Shown: piece after piece, positions 24,287 to 33,188 of the stretch
Layout: every line of letters starts with the position of its first letter
Position numbering within the stretch: position 1 is the first letter of the stretch
Origin: Acidobacteriota bacterium
GTDB lineage: Bacteria; Acidobacteriota; Blastocatellia; Pyrinomonadales; Pyrinomonadaceae
Assembly: GCA_025463135.1 (NCBI GenBank)
Contig: JAOAPY010000029.1
Span: forward strand, 1 to 64,000
Length of the DNA stretch: 64,000 nucleotides
Reading direction: 5' to 3'
Position numbers and translations under genes: made by a program
Notes under the pieces: model-generated
Databases searched by the model: none
Seen by the model: the letters and a program-made list of their open reading frames with translations, nothing else
What the model was told of the DNA's origin: nothing

Positions 24287-26212
24287 ATGAAAATCCTTGC
24301 CTTGACCGCGTTGGTTATTCTCACCGCCTTTGAGTTGTCTCCACGTCGTGTGACGACTGCCTCCGGAATTCAAACTTACCGGCATATCTATGTGGACAAC
24401 GCGCACTTGTTTACCACTCCTATATCGGGTTTCAAGAGCAGCAAACACGACACGCTGGAGCCGGGATCGAATGCGTTTCTGGTGGGTCTCGAGTTTGATG
24501 AGAAAAGCGATAAGCCATGCTTCATCCGCGCTCATTGGTGGCGTTATACGGCCGCGAATCCGGACGAGCAATTGACCACCTTTTTCGATATCTGCAAGAG
24601 CTCTGCAAAGGGAGATCAGAGTCTCGTTTTCACTTCAAGCACTGCGTTGCGACAAGCGGTGGATGGGATTCAGGTGTGCTCGAACAACGACAAGGACCAC
24701 CGCATGAAAGGCGTGAAGCTCTCGAGCGCTTTTATCGACCGCGATGCAAAGGGCAAAGTAGAAAATGCCGGCAACGATCTCAAGTTTGAGCGGCCAAACT
24801 GCTCTTCGTGGAAAGACTTCAAAGGCTGCTCTGTCGGGATGGTCGCCATTGGTTTGAATATTGAACACTCCGGCGAAGAAATCACCGGCCTGGGATTGCA
24901 TTGCACTCAACCGACTATCAAGTCCGATACCCCAACCCCAGGCTCAACAGATTCCGACAAAGAAAAGTTTTCAAAGATGGAGCACGACATTCGCGTGGCC
25001 GTGAATAAGGACGGCCACACCCAGACCATGTCAATCAAGGACGCAGTGGCGCGCCATGAAGTCAATGCTGCAACCGTAGTCGTTATCGATAACCGCAAGA
25101 TAAGCGCGGTGCATCACTACGGCGTGCGCAGCCGCAAGTCCGGCCTGCCGGCCAATGACGACACCCTCTATCCGACCGCTTCTCTTTCCAAATTCGTGTC
25201 TTCGGTGGGGATGCTGATCGCCGCCGATAAAGACGAGGGACCCAAGCTGGTGCGGTCCGTGCGGCAGACCGCCAACGACTTTCCCAACAGCTTGATCGCT
25301 CGTTGGGTGAATAAACAATTCAAGGGCAAGAACAGTGACTTTCCAAAGGACATCACCATCTCGCATTTGCTCAGCCACACGGCCGGCCTGGACACTCATA
25401 CCATTGGGACAGCACGACACGACAGTAAGACCGACATGACAAACATACTGATGGGGTCAGGGCTCAATCCGGGAGTGAAGCCGCTGGCCGCGCCCGGAAC
25501 TCTCTTTGAATATTCCGGCGGCGGCTTCGTGGCCGCTGAGTCGATGCTGGAAACTCATTCCGGCCGGACGGCCACCAACTTTCTCAACAAGGAAGTGCTG
25601 GAGCATTTTCACCTGACCAAGAGCACCTTTAACACCGCCAACGATGACATGGTCAATCTGGCGCGCGGTTGTAGCCGCGGCATCTGTTCGGATAAGCCGG
25701 AGTATACGACCGTGAAATTTGCGGGTGGACTCCTTGCCAACCCGGAAGAATATGCCCGGCTGCTTTTGATCATCATGAACGACGGCAAGGATGACACGGG
25801 CCATGAGCTACTGCCGTTTGATCGGGTGAAAGATATGCTGACTCCCGCGGCGCACATCAATAGTTCACGCAAGTCATGTACATCACACGACTCTTGTCCA
25901 AAGGGCGGGAGCGGCACTAAGGATGACGAGAAATGCTACAACGGAGTGTGCATCCTGCCCGTCGATGCCGGCGGCACCTGGTACGGACTGGGCGTAGGAT
26001 TGAGTGGAGCTGACTACGCGGGTTTCCCGACTGTACTGTCACACTCTGGTGGACAAGATAATGTCTCTACTTACTTTCATGTCAGTCGCGGCGGAGGCAA
26101 TGGCATAGTGATCATGGTCACGGGAGAAACTAAATGGAACAAGGACGGCGCCGACTTTGGCGCTGACGCACTGGTGGATGACATCAAAGAGGCGTTCTTT
26201 CGTACGTATTAG
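24287..26212 (+). CDS. Exported serine hydrolase (class C beta-lactamase/PBP-like) with N-terminal accessory domain
   Basis: About 641 residues. Signal peptide at 1-18 or slightly longer (KILALTALVILTAFELS). An accessory domain of unrecognised fold spans ~30-205 and contains several cysteines. The C-terminal ~370 residues form a beta-lactamase-related domain (PF00144 type): Ser299-x-x-Lys302 in ASLSKF, the second motif Tyr409-Ser-Gly instead of Tyr-x-Asn, and His586-Ser-Gly-Gly in place of Lys-Thr-Gly, which is normal for the esterase/peptidase members. It probably hydrolyses D-amino-acid peptides or esters in the periplasm rather than antibiotics. ATG 24287 has AGGAGAG upstream; the frame is open further but crosses the repeat cluster. 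The hydrolase domain contains a cysteine-rich insert (CTSHDSCPKGG...CYNGVC) near 530-555. Confidence 0.86.
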   Translation: MKILALTALVILTAFELSPRRVTTASGIQTYRHIYVDNAHLFTTPISGFKSSKHDTLEPGSNAFLVGLEFDEKSDKPCFIRAHWWRYTAANPDEQLTTFFDICKSSAKGDQSLVFTSSTALRQAVDGIQVCSNNDKDHRMKGVKLSSAFIDRDAKGKVENAGNDLKFERPNCSSWKDFKGCSVGMVAIGLNIEHSGEEITGLGLHCTQPTIKSDTPTPGSTDSDKEKFSKMEHDIRVAVNKDGHTQTMSIKDAVARHEVNAATVVVIDNRKISAVHHYGVRSRKSGLPANDDTLYPTASLSKFVSSVGMLIAADKDEGPKLVRSVRQTANDFPNSLIARWVNKQFKGKNSDFPKDITISHLLSHTAGLDTHTIGTARHDSKTDMTNILMGSGLNPGVKPLAAPGTLFEYSGGGFVAAESMLETHSGRTATNFLNKEVLEHFHLTKSTFNTANDDMVNLARGCSRGICSDKPEYTTVKFAGGLLANPEEYARLLLIIMNDGKDDTGHELLPFDRVKDMLTPAAHINSSRKSCTSHDSCPKGGSGTKDDEKCYNGVCILPVDAGGTWYGLGVGLSGADYAGFPTVLSHSGGQDNVSTYFHVSRGGGNGIVIMVTGETKWNKDGADFGADALVDDIKEAFFRTY

Positions 26213-26251
26213 AACTACTTTTTGGGCTTGAGGACTGTTTCAGTAATGCTG

Positions 26252-26416
26252 ATCTCATTTTCACCCGGGTTCCATCGGGTGATCAGCGTCCTGGATGATG
26301 CTTCCAAACCGATTTCAACGGTTTATCTGCCGCCTGGCCAATGGGGAAACCGTTGAAACGGTTCGGATATTAAAGGTACTTACAACACCCGGTTGAAACC
26401 GGGTGTGAATGAGATT
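26252..26416. repeat. Palindromic MITE-like element, family 2 (CACCCGGTT-AACCGGGTG ends), copy 1
   Basis: The element begins ATCTCATTTTCACCCGGGTT and ends AACCGGGTGTGAATGAGAT, so the two ends are inverted repeats. Inside is a second pair, AACCGATTTCAACGGTTT and AAACCGTTGAAACGGTT. The copy at 61552-61716 shares ends, inner pair and length. It lies just beyond the serine hydrolase stop, where its hairpins may end transcription from both sides. Confidence 0.85.
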
Positions 26417-26481
26417 AAGGAGCGAAGGGACCTGCATTACCGCCGCTGACGCAGGTGGTACTGACTTCATGCCGATCGCGA

Positions 26482-27972
26482 TCAGAACACGAGGGTCTGG
26501 ATTGAGTGGGGCAGGCTGTTTACTTCCACGGCGTCGCCTCGGACCCAAAGCCAGTAAGCAGCATTCTTTTCGCTGCGATTCATTACGACGACCGACACCT
26601 TGCCGTCAGGATTGAGGAAGGCGGTGGAAAGCAGCTGGCTGCGGCTGGGCGAGCTGGCAATCCGGCGGGCGCCGGGTTGAATGAACTTTGAAAAGTGGCC
26701 GATGTAGTAAAAGGAGCTGAGGTAGTTCAGCTTTCCCGTTTTCGTATCGGCATGCACGGGCGCGAAGCAATAATTGCCGACGTGATTCGGACCGCCTTTT
26801 TCATCCAGCAAAATATTCCAGTCAGTCCAGCCGACCGTGCCGTTGTTAAAGTCGTTGATCATCGATTGCCCGTACTGCTCTCCGAACTTCCACTCCTCCA
26901 GCTTGCGCGGATCGAACGCGTCGACGCAGCCCTCGGTAAAGATAAGCTGCTTGTCGGGAAACGTTTCGTGGACCAGCTTTACGTTGTCGAACATCGGGTC
27001 GCCGCCGCTCCAGGGTTCATACCAGTGATAGCCAATGCCCCAGACAAACTTCGCCGCCTTGGGATCAGCCAGGATGGTGCTGGCCCTTTGGTACACGAGA
27101 TCGCGGTTGTGATCCCAGGCAATGATCTTTTTGTCTCCCAGGCCTTCGCGCTTCAGGGTTGGACCAAGGTGGTCCCTGAGAAAGTCTCGCTCCTGTTCAG
27201 CCGAGAAAATGCATGACTCCCATTTCTGCGTAGCCATTGGTTCGTTTTGAATCGACACGCCCCAGATGGGTATGCCTTCGCGTTGATATGCCTTGATGAA
27301 ACGCGCGTAATAGTTGGCCCATGACGCGTAAAACTCGGGCTTTAAGCTGCCGCCGTGCAGCATGTCGTTATTGGTTTTCATGAAAGCCGGCGGACTCCAG
27401 GGGCTGGCAAAGATATTCAGTTTTCCACCCGTGGCGGCAAGCGCCTGCTTGATAAAAGGAATGCGAAAGCGCTGGTCATGGTCCACGTTGAAAGACTTCA
27501 GTTCCTTGTCGCCTTCGGTTACATAGGTATAGCTGCCGCTCGAGAAATCGCAGCTGTGAATGTTTGTGCGCGCGAGCCGGTAGCCAATGCCTTGTTTGTC
27601 GTCGTAGTAGGCGGTGAGAATCTCTATCTGCTTTTCTTTGGGCAACACAGCAAAGGTTTCAGCGGACGCATCGGTCAGCGCGCCGCCGATACCCAGAAAG
27701 TTTTGAAACTGCCGGGTAGGGTCGACGAAGACACAGACCTGAGTTTCTTTGGGCTGGCCGACAGGCTTGAAACTCAGCTTGTCAGTGGCTGAAATCCGGT
27801 GCGCGGTTTTCGCTGCCGTCGTATAGACAGTGACCTCTTTTCCGGTAACGGAAAGCGGCGCGCGCGATTTTTGCAGTTTGATTTCTTGTTTGCCGGCGCC
27901 AAACGAAAGCTTATTTTGGGCGACCAGCACGGCGGACGAGGCGAGCAGGAAATTGCGGCGATCGATTTTCAT
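26482..27972 (-). CDS. Glycoside hydrolase family 30 (glucosylceramidase-like) enzyme, Tat-exported
   Basis: A 496-residue GH30 beta-glycosidase. The N-terminus has a twin-arginine-type signal (DRRNFLLASSAVLVA). The (beta/alpha)8 barrel shows the family landmarks: FLGIGGALTDASAE (~92-105), NIHSCDFSSGSYTY, the acid/base Glu244 in SIQNEP, and the nucleophile Glu347 in FTEGC. The end (~430-496) is the small beta-sandwich typical of the family. Members cleave beta-glucosides, beta-1,6-glucans or related glycans outside the cytoplasm. No transporter or sugar regulator is nearby, so the substrate is unknown. The gene stands alone, flanked by repeats. Confidence 0.92.
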   Translation of the reverse strand: MKIDRRNFLLASSAVLVAQNKLSFGAGKQEIKLQKSRAPLSVTGKEVTVYTTAAKTAHRISATDKLSFKPVGQPKETQVCVFVDPTRQFQNFLGIGGALTDASAETFAVLPKEKQIEILTAYYDDKQGIGYRLARTNIHSCDFSSGSYTYVTEGDKELKSFNVDHDQRFRIPFIKQALAATGGKLNIFASPWSPPAFMKTNNDMLHGGSLKPEFYASWANYYARFIKAYQREGIPIWGVSIQNEPMATQKWESCIFSAEQERDFLRDHLGPTLKREGLGDKKIIAWDHNRDLVYQRASTILADPKAAKFVWGIGYHWYEPWSGGDPMFDNVKLVHETFPDKQLIFTEGCVDAFDPRKLEEWKFGEQYGQSMINDFNNGTVGWTDWNILLDEKGGPNHVGNYCFAPVHADTKTGKLNYLSSFYYIGHFSKFIQPGARRIASSPSRSQLLSTAFLNPDGKVSVVVMNRSEKNAAYWLWVRGDAVEVNSLPHSIQTLVF

Positions 27973-28498
27973 GGCGGAACTTTAACACATCCCGTGGGTG
28001 GCTTTAAGAACATGCCGTCAGTCTTTGGAGATTTTCCTTTTGTCTTTTAGTTAGTTGGGTCTGTGGGTTCGAAAAAAGAAAAAAGACCTTGGCGGGCTCT
28101 GCGCCTTTGCGGGTAAAGTTGTTGGCTCGGATAGGACGTGCTCCCGCAAAGGAGCAAAGCACGCAAAGGAAGAGCATGGGACTGTGGATCGAACTATGGT
28201 CGCGACGAGTCGCGACCGACGAAAGCGCTGAGAGCTCAGCGCGGGATCTGGACAATCCCCCGGCTGCCCGCTGGAGGGTATTCTCAAGAGTGCTTATAGC
28301 TTTCTTGTAGGTTGGAATTGAAAGCCTACGCGTCGAAATACTTAATCAGAGAGTCTTCACCAGTTTGTCGTCGTGTTTTGATACGAGATAGTCTGTAGCA
28401 GGGACAACGACAAACTGAAGTTTGTCGGACCCTGGAGAGAAATACTATGATGCTGGGCATTAATCTTCCCCTAAAACAAAACGGCGGAGTTTTTTGGT
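27973..28498. other. Non-coding gap with several small palindromes
   Basis: No gene is supported. It holds the GH30 promoter (minus strand), a CTTTGCGGG/CCCGCAAAG element at 28087-28170 whose relative is at 43596-43672, GGTCGCGACGAGTCGCGACC near 28197, and CGACAAACT-GA-AGTTTGTCG at 28408-28427. A 21-codon open frame from ATG 28447 ends just before the channel gene and is probably chance. Confidence 0.5.
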
Positions 28499-29461
28499 AT
28501 GCACCTGGTTAAGGTGACCTTCATATTTATCAACTCACTGGCGCTCGTGTCCTGGCACGAGGCTTGGGACGTAATTAAGCGCATCGGTGGCTACCTCAAC
28601 CATAAACAGCCGATCGGAAGTATCGAGATCTCGGTCACCGGCCTCGCCGAGGGCACACTTATTTTTGTGGCGGCGCTGCTGGCTTCGCGCGGGCTGAGCA
28701 AGCTGATTGAGCGCCGCATAGCCAAGCGCCAATACATCGATCCCGGAATCCGTTACACGGTCGCGCGGCTCACGCACTATTTTGTTCTCGCTCTGGGGAT
28801 CCTCCTGGCGCTCAAGTTAGGGTTTAGTGTCGACCTGACGTCGATTGCGGTACTCTTCACGGCACTCTCCGTCGGTATAGGTTTTGGGTTGCAATACATC
28901 GCATCGGACATTGCTTCAGGGTTCATACTACTTTTTGAAAGGCCCATACGAGTGGGCGATCGAGTCACCATCGGCACGGACGAGGGCGACATACACAGCA
29001 TCAATTTGCGCACTACGGTGGTGATGACCAACGATCGCATTGCGGTGATCGTACCCAATTCCAGGCTGGTGCGAGATCGCGTCATCAACTGGTCCTACGG
29101 CGACCCCAGGGCGCGTATCGCCATTCCGATTGCTGTCGCCCCTGACGCCGACGTCGATCAGGTGACCAGCACTCTGCTCCAGGCCGTCGCAGGGGTTGAT
29201 GACATCCTGCTGCAGCCGCCTCCTAAAGTGCAGTTCCTGAAGTTTGGCGATTCATCGCTGGATTTTCGCTTGTTGGTTTGGACCAGCAAGCCGCGAGCTC
29301 ATGCGCAGATCAAAAGCGACGTCAACTACCGCATCGAAAAACTGTTCCGCGAAGCCGGCATTGAACTCGCTTCGCCGCAGTTTGATATTCGCTTGCGGGG
29401 CGGTTCTTTTTCACTGGGACCTGATGGGGAACTGCTGGCGAAGGAAAGCGAGTCGGAATGA
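28499..29461 (+). CDS. Small-conductance mechanosensitive channel (MscS family)
   Basis: A 320-residue inner-membrane protein that should open on hypo-osmotic shock. Three hydrophobic segments are visible (~48-66, ~91-112 and ~115-140). The pore helix and the first beta-domain signature follow: LFTALSVGIGFGLQYIASDIASGFILLFERPIRVGDRVTIG, then a beta domain with VPNSRLVRDRVINWSY. The C-terminal alpha/beta domain runs to ~300. ATG 28499 is the first start with the complete first helix after it, though its ribosome site (GGCGGAG) is modest. It stands alone; fadR starts 320 bases downstream on the same strand. Confidence 0.92.
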   Translation: MHLVKVTFIFINSLALVSWHEAWDVIKRIGGYLNHKQPIGSIEISVTGLAEGTLIFVAALLASRGLSKLIERRIAKRQYIDPGIRYTVARLTHYFVLALGILLALKLGFSVDLTSIAVLFTALSVGIGFGLQYIASDIASGFILLFERPIRVGDRVTIGTDEGDIHSINLRTTVVMTNDRIAVIVPNSRLVRDRVINWSYGDPRARIAIPIAVAPDADVDQVTSTLLQAVAGVDDILLQPPPKVQFLKFGDSSLDFRLLVWTSKPRAHAQIKSDVNYRIEKLFREAGIELASPQFDIRLRGGSFSLGPDGELLAKESESE

Positions 29462-29783
29462 GGGTTGGGTCTTAGATCTTGGGTCTTTGGTCTTTGATTT
29501 TTTGGAGTTCTTGCTCCATTCCTATTCTGTTGCGCTGAACGCGTACCGCAGGTAAGCTAGTTGCCGGACTGAGTGATGGTTCATTCATTTCTCGATCTAA
29601 ATTGATTTCAGATCTCAGATCAGAGAGATCTGAGCTCGAAAATAATCAGATCAGTTTCGCGGCAAATGTCCGACAAACTTTAGTTTGTCGCGGCGTTACG
29701 ACAAGCTAAAGCTTATCGGACGTCAAACGACCTACTACCAAAGACCAATCCGAAATCTGAGATCAGGAATCTGAAATCGCCAC
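29462..29783. other. Gap between mscS and fadR: operator plus repeats
   Basis: It contains the FadR-type operator (29570-29587, separate entry), low-complexity TTGGGTCTT stretches, AGATCTGAG palindromes around 29610-29635 with partners near 29755, and two CGACAAAC-type hairpins at 29671-29721. The fadR transcript must run ~200 bases from the operator to its ATG, crossing these repeats. Confidence 0.55.
29570..29587. promoter_or_regulatory. Predicted FadR operator upstream of fadR-fadD
   Basis: TGAGTGA-TGGT-TCATTCA: an 18-base inverted repeat with one mismatch between halves. It has the same half-site and spacer length as the perfect site at 52430-52447. The Bacillus FadR (YsiA) consensus is TGAATGA-N4-TCATTCA as I recall it. 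TTGCCG at 29561-29566 is a possible -35 directly beside it. It suggests that fadR controls itself and fadD. Confidence 0.75.
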
Positions 29784-30398
29784 ATGCGTTCTGCTCGTTC
29801 ACTGACTACCATTCGCCCTCCGGTTGCCGACAAGCGCGGCGCCATATTGCGCGCCGCAATTCGCGTCTTTGCCAACAACGGCTACTTCAATTCCAAGGTC
29901 GCGGACATCGCCAGCGAAGCCGGCGTCGCTGACGGCACTGTCTATCTCTATTTCAAAAGCAAGGAAGAAATACTGCACTCGATTTTCGATCGCAGTATGG
30001 AAGAGGCCATCAACGAGGGTCGTAAGCAGCTCGCACCCATCACCGACCCGCGCGAAAAACTGCGGCGCATCGCTCTCCTGCATCTGGAACGGCTCGGCTC
30101 TGATCGCGATCTGGCGGTTGTCTTTCAGGTAGAGCTGCGCGGCTCTACCAAATTCATGGAAGAGTTTTCCGCGGCCGGCTTTGCCGAATACCTGGGTGTG
30201 ATCCGTTCGACCATTGAAGAAGGCCAACAGGCAGGTGTTTTTCGCAAAGAACTCAACGCCAAGGTTGCCGCCAAGATTCTCTTCGGGGCGCTTGATGAAA
30301 TGGCCACCAACTGGATCCTTTCCAAACGACGCTACAAGTTGACGCCCATGGTCGATACGGTGCTGGACATTTTCTTCAACGGAGTCAGCGTTAAGTGA
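29784..30398 (+). CDS. fadR: FadR, TetR-family repressor of fatty-acid degradation
   Basis: A 204-residue TetR regulator. The DNA-binding domain (KRGAILRAAIRVFANNGYFNSKVADIA, then SEAGVADGTVYLYFKSKEEIL) is very close to Bacillus FadR as I remember it, and so are parts of the ligand domain (DLAVVFQVELR, LFGALDEMATNWIL). Bacillus FadR represses beta-oxidation genes and lets go of DNA when long-chain acyl-CoA binds. Here the gene overlaps fadD by four bases (GTGA at 30395-30398), so the sensor and the enzyme that makes its ligand are translated together. Matching operators lie upstream of itself and of fadN. It is distinct from the E. coli GntR-type FadR despite the name. Confidence 0.88.
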   Translation: MRSARSLTTIRPPVADKRGAILRAAIRVFANNGYFNSKVADIASEAGVADGTVYLYFKSKEEILHSIFDRSMEEAINEGRKQLAPITDPREKLRRIALLHLERLGSDRDLAVVFQVELRGSTKFMEEFSAAGFAEYLGVIRSTIEEGQQAGVFRKELNAKVAAKILFGALDEMATNWILSKRRYKLTPMVDTVLDIFFNGVSVK

Positions 30399-32251
30399 AC
30401 GTTGCCAGTCAAACGACCGTCGAGCCTGCCGTGCAAACGCTCCGGCGCCTGCCTGTGTCGATTGACGAACCGACGACTCTGGTCGAGCTTTTCGAGCGTG
30501 TCGCGCGCCTGCATCCGAAATCCGACACGCTGAATTACAAAAAGGATGGACGCTGGCTGGCGGTTTCGGCAAATGAAATGCTGACGCGCGCGCGCAGCAT
30601 AGCTGCCGGTCTGTACTCGCTCGGTGTGCGTCATGGCGATCGCGTGGCGCTGCTGTCAGAAAGTCGCTGTGAATGGACGCTGGTCGATGCCGGTTGCCAG
30701 TTCGCGGGCGCTATCGACGTACCAATCTATCCGACGCAGACCGCATCACAAGCGGCTTACATCCTGAAAGACTCAGGAGCGCGTGTCCTGATCCTCGCCA
30801 ATCACGAAAAGCTCGTACAGTTGCAAGCGGTGCTCGAGGACTGCCCGGCTATCGAACAAATAATCATCTTTGACAAAGAAGGTATAGCGCCTGGCGAGGC
30901 GATGATGTTGGCCGAGTTGGAAAAAATTGGCAGGGACCTCGAAACAAAGCAACCAGACCTCATCGACAAGATTGCGCATCGCACGAAACCGGATGAACTG
31001 GCCACCATCATCTACACCTCGGGAACCACGGGCGAGCCAAAGGGCGTGATGCTCACTCATGCGAATCTGATTTCAAATGTGATCGATTCGGCGGGCCGCT
31101 TTTCCTTTGACACGGAAGACACGGTCCTCAGTGTGTTGCCGCTTTCGCACGTGTTTGAGCGCAGCGCGATGTACATGTATTTGTACCATGGCATGACTGT
31201 CTATTTTGGCGAATCGCTGGACAAGATCGGCCCGAACCTGCGTGAGGTTCGGCCCACGATCTTTGTCGGCGTGCCGCGCATCTTTGAAAAAATTTATGCC
31301 CGCGTGAAGGACAAAGCGGCGGCGCAGGGAAAGCTGAACATGGCTTTGCTCAATTGGAGCATTGCTGTCGGAACAGCGGTCGCCAGGCTGACGGTTAAGC
31401 ATGAGAAGGTGCCCTATCTGCTGGCTCAAAAGCACAAGTTGGCAAACCTCTTCGTCTTCGCCAAATGGCGCGAGGCCCTGGGCGGACGCATTCGTCTTTT
31501 GATCTCGGGTGGCGCGGCCCTGCCTGAAGAGCTGGGCTATATCTACATTGGCGCCGGATTGCCAATCGTGCAGGGCTATGGCTTGACCGAGACTTCGCCG
31601 GTAATTACGGGCGGGGTCCCCAACGACAATCGTCTGGGGACGGTGGGCAAGGCAATTCCCAATGTCGAGATGCGCATCGCTGCCGATGGTGAAATTGAAG
31701 TGCGTGGTCCAAACGTGATGCGCGGCTATTACAACAAGCCGGCCGAGACTGCCGCAGTCTTTACCGCCGATGGCTGGTTCAAGACGGGTGACATAGGCGC
31801 CCTTGACGCGGATGGCTTTTTAAGAATTACCGATCGCAAAAAAGAGCTGTTCAAGACTTCGGGTGGCAAGTACATCGCACCACAACCAATCGAACAGTTA
31901 ATCAAGGGCTCTCGTTTCGTGAACCAGGTTGTCTTGATCGGCAACGAGCGAAAATTTCCGGCGGCCCTGATCGTGCCCGATTGGGAAAGCATTGAATCCT
32001 ATGCGCAACTCAAAGGCGTTCAATGGAAATCACACTCAGAACTTTGCCGCCACCCGCGCATCATCGATCTTTTTGAGCGTCAGATTGCCGGCCTGACGCC
32101 AAACCTGGCTCAATATGAACGCGTTAAGAAGATTGCGTTGCTTGAGGACGAGTTGACCATTGAAAATGGTGAACTGACACCCACACTGAAAGTAAAGCGT
32201 CGCATCGTCGATGAAAAATATCGCAACGTGATCGACCGGCTGTATGAATAG
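30395..32251 (+). CDS. fadD: Long-chain fatty acid-CoA ligase
   Basis: A 618-residue AMP-forming acyl-CoA synthetase that activates fatty acids for beta-oxidation or lipid synthesis. The ATP-binding motif TIIYTSGTTGEPKGV is at ~206-220, the A5-type motif GYGLTETSP at ~390, the hinge region motif DGWFKTGDIG at ~460 and RITDRKKELFKTSGGKYIAP with its conserved lysine just after. The C-terminal part matches the FAA1/long-chain group rather than acetyl-CoA synthetases. It starts at GTG 30395 inside the fadR stop. A perfect 31-base inverted repeat starts 20 bases after the stop. Confidence 0.93.
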   Translation: MNVASQTTVEPAVQTLRRLPVSIDEPTTLVELFERVARLHPKSDTLNYKKDGRWLAVSANEMLTRARSIAAGLYSLGVRHGDRVALLSESRCEWTLVDAGCQFAGAIDVPIYPTQTASQAAYILKDSGARVLILANHEKLVQLQAVLEDCPAIEQIIIFDKEGIAPGEAMMLAELEKIGRDLETKQPDLIDKIAHRTKPDELATIIYTSGTTGEPKGVMLTHANLISNVIDSAGRFSFDTEDTVLSVLPLSHVFERSAMYMYLYHGMTVYFGESLDKIGPNLREVRPTIFVGVPRIFEKIYARVKDKAAAQGKLNMALLNWSIAVGTAVARLTVKHEKVPYLLAQKHKLANLFVFAKWREALGGRIRLLISGGAALPEELGYIYIGAGLPIVQGYGLTETSPVITGGVPNDNRLGTVGKAIPNVEMRIAADGEIEVRGPNVMRGYYNKPAETAAVFTADGWFKTGDIGALDADGFLRITDRKKELFKTSGGKYIAPQPIEQLIKGSRFVNQVVLIGNERKFPAALIVPDWESIESYAQLKGVQWKSHSELCRHPRIIDLFERQIAGLTPNLAQYERVKKIALLEDELTIENGELTPTLKVKRRIVDEKYRNVIDRLYE

Positions 32252-32270
32252 AGCAAGGTCAGGAAGGGTA

Positions 32271-32421
32271 GGGCAGTCAGGAAGGGGACCCTGTCCCCGC
32301 TCCGCCTTGCCCAGGAATCAATAGCGGGAACAACTTTCATTTTTGGGTAGGATTCAAGGTCTAATTGCTTCATGAATCCTTACTAACTTCAGCGGGGACA
32401 GGGTCCCCTTCCTGACTGCCC
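32271..32421. repeat. Long inverted repeat after fadD (GGGCAGTCAGGAAGGGGACC ends)
   Basis: The 31 bases at 32271-32301 are the exact reverse complement of 32391-32421, with ~90 bases between. The right end continues with a second TATCCCCTTCCTGACTGCCC copy, and a related fragment is at 11415-11480. It could end the fadR-fadD transcript as a large stem-loop, but no T-run follows, so a mobile-type element is the first reading. Confidence 0.8.
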
Positions 32422-32491
32422 TATCCCCTTCCTGACTGCCCTCACCCATTCTGAATTCCTATTGCTGCTTGAGACTTGTCGGACCGAAATT

Positions 32492-33184
32492 ATGATCATC
32501 GAAGAACTAACGGTTACCGCTTTTCAGCAACACACACGTATCCTCGGCTGCGAAACGACGCGGCGCGCGATCTGCATCGATCCGGGTGACGATTCGGAGA
32601 GTATCGTCCGCGCCATCGATCAGCACGGTCTCGAGTTGCAGGCGATTGTCTGCACACATGCGCATCTGGACCATATAGGCGGCGTCGCCGCGCTGAAAAA
32701 ATTAAAGCCCGCGGCGAAGATTCTCATTCACAAAGCCGACGAATGGATTTACCAAGGTTTGCCCGAGCAGCCCAGTTGGCTTGGCATTCCGCGCTCACAA
32801 TGGCCCGAGCTGGGGTTCGCGTTCGAACAACCGCCGAAGATTGACGAATACTGCGAGGATGGTCAGGTTTATCAGGTAGGCGAACTGCAATTCAAGATCA
32901 TTCACTGTCCCGGTCACACGCCGGGTCACGTGGTGCTCTTTGAGTCGCAAGAGAGAAAAGTTTTTGTGGGTGACGTCCTGTTTGCCGGTTCCATAGGGAG
33001 AACGGATTTGCCTGGTGGTTCGACCGAGCAATTAATGGATTCGATCAAAAATAAACTTTTGCCGCTGGGCGACGACGTGACCGTCTATTCGGGACATGGA
33101 CCACTGACGACGATCGGGCAGGAGAGACTTACCAATCCCTTCCTTACTGGAGCTTATGCTATTGGCCGCGGTTCGAAGTTTTAG
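32492..33184 (+). CDS. Metallo-beta-lactamase-fold hydrolase (glyoxalase II-like)
   Basis: A ~230-residue single-domain enzyme. Metal ligands are clear: THAHLDH (~57-63), the next His in CPGHTPGH, an Asp in FVGDVLF, and the final His in YSGHG. The layout is that of YcbL/GloB-like hydrolases, which open thioesters such as S-lactoylglutathione. ATG 32492 fits family starts (IIEELTVTAFQQHTRILG); an upstream TTG-type extension is possible but unlike relatives. It follows fadD with a large palindrome between, so it is probably a separate transcript. Confidence 0.85.
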   Translation: MIIEELTVTAFQQHTRILGCETTRRAICIDPGDDSESIVRAIDQHGLELQAIVCTHAHLDHIGGVAALKKLKPAAKILIHKADEWIYQGLPEQPSWLGIPRSQWPELGFAFEQPPKIDEYCEDGQVYQVGELQFKIIHCPGHTPGHVVLFESQERKVFVGDVLFAGSIGRTDLPGGSTEQLMDSIKNKLLPLGDDVTVYSGHGPLTTIGQERLTNPFLTGAYAIGRGSKF

Positions 33185-33188
33185 GAGT

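Noticed and set aside
24287-26212. Antibiotic-resistance beta-lactamase
   Set aside because: The second and third motifs are Tyr-Ser-Gly and His-Ser-Gly-Gly, as in esterases/peptidases of the family, and a large accessory domain is present.
28447-28510. 21-codon leader peptide before the mscS-like gene
   Set aside because: A frame that short arises by chance and shows no attenuator or codon run; mscS has its own start and a weak ribosome site.
29244-29555. 103-codon open frame overlapping the end of mscS
   Set aside because: It lies in a shifted frame across the true channel gene and runs into low-complexity sequence; no family pattern.
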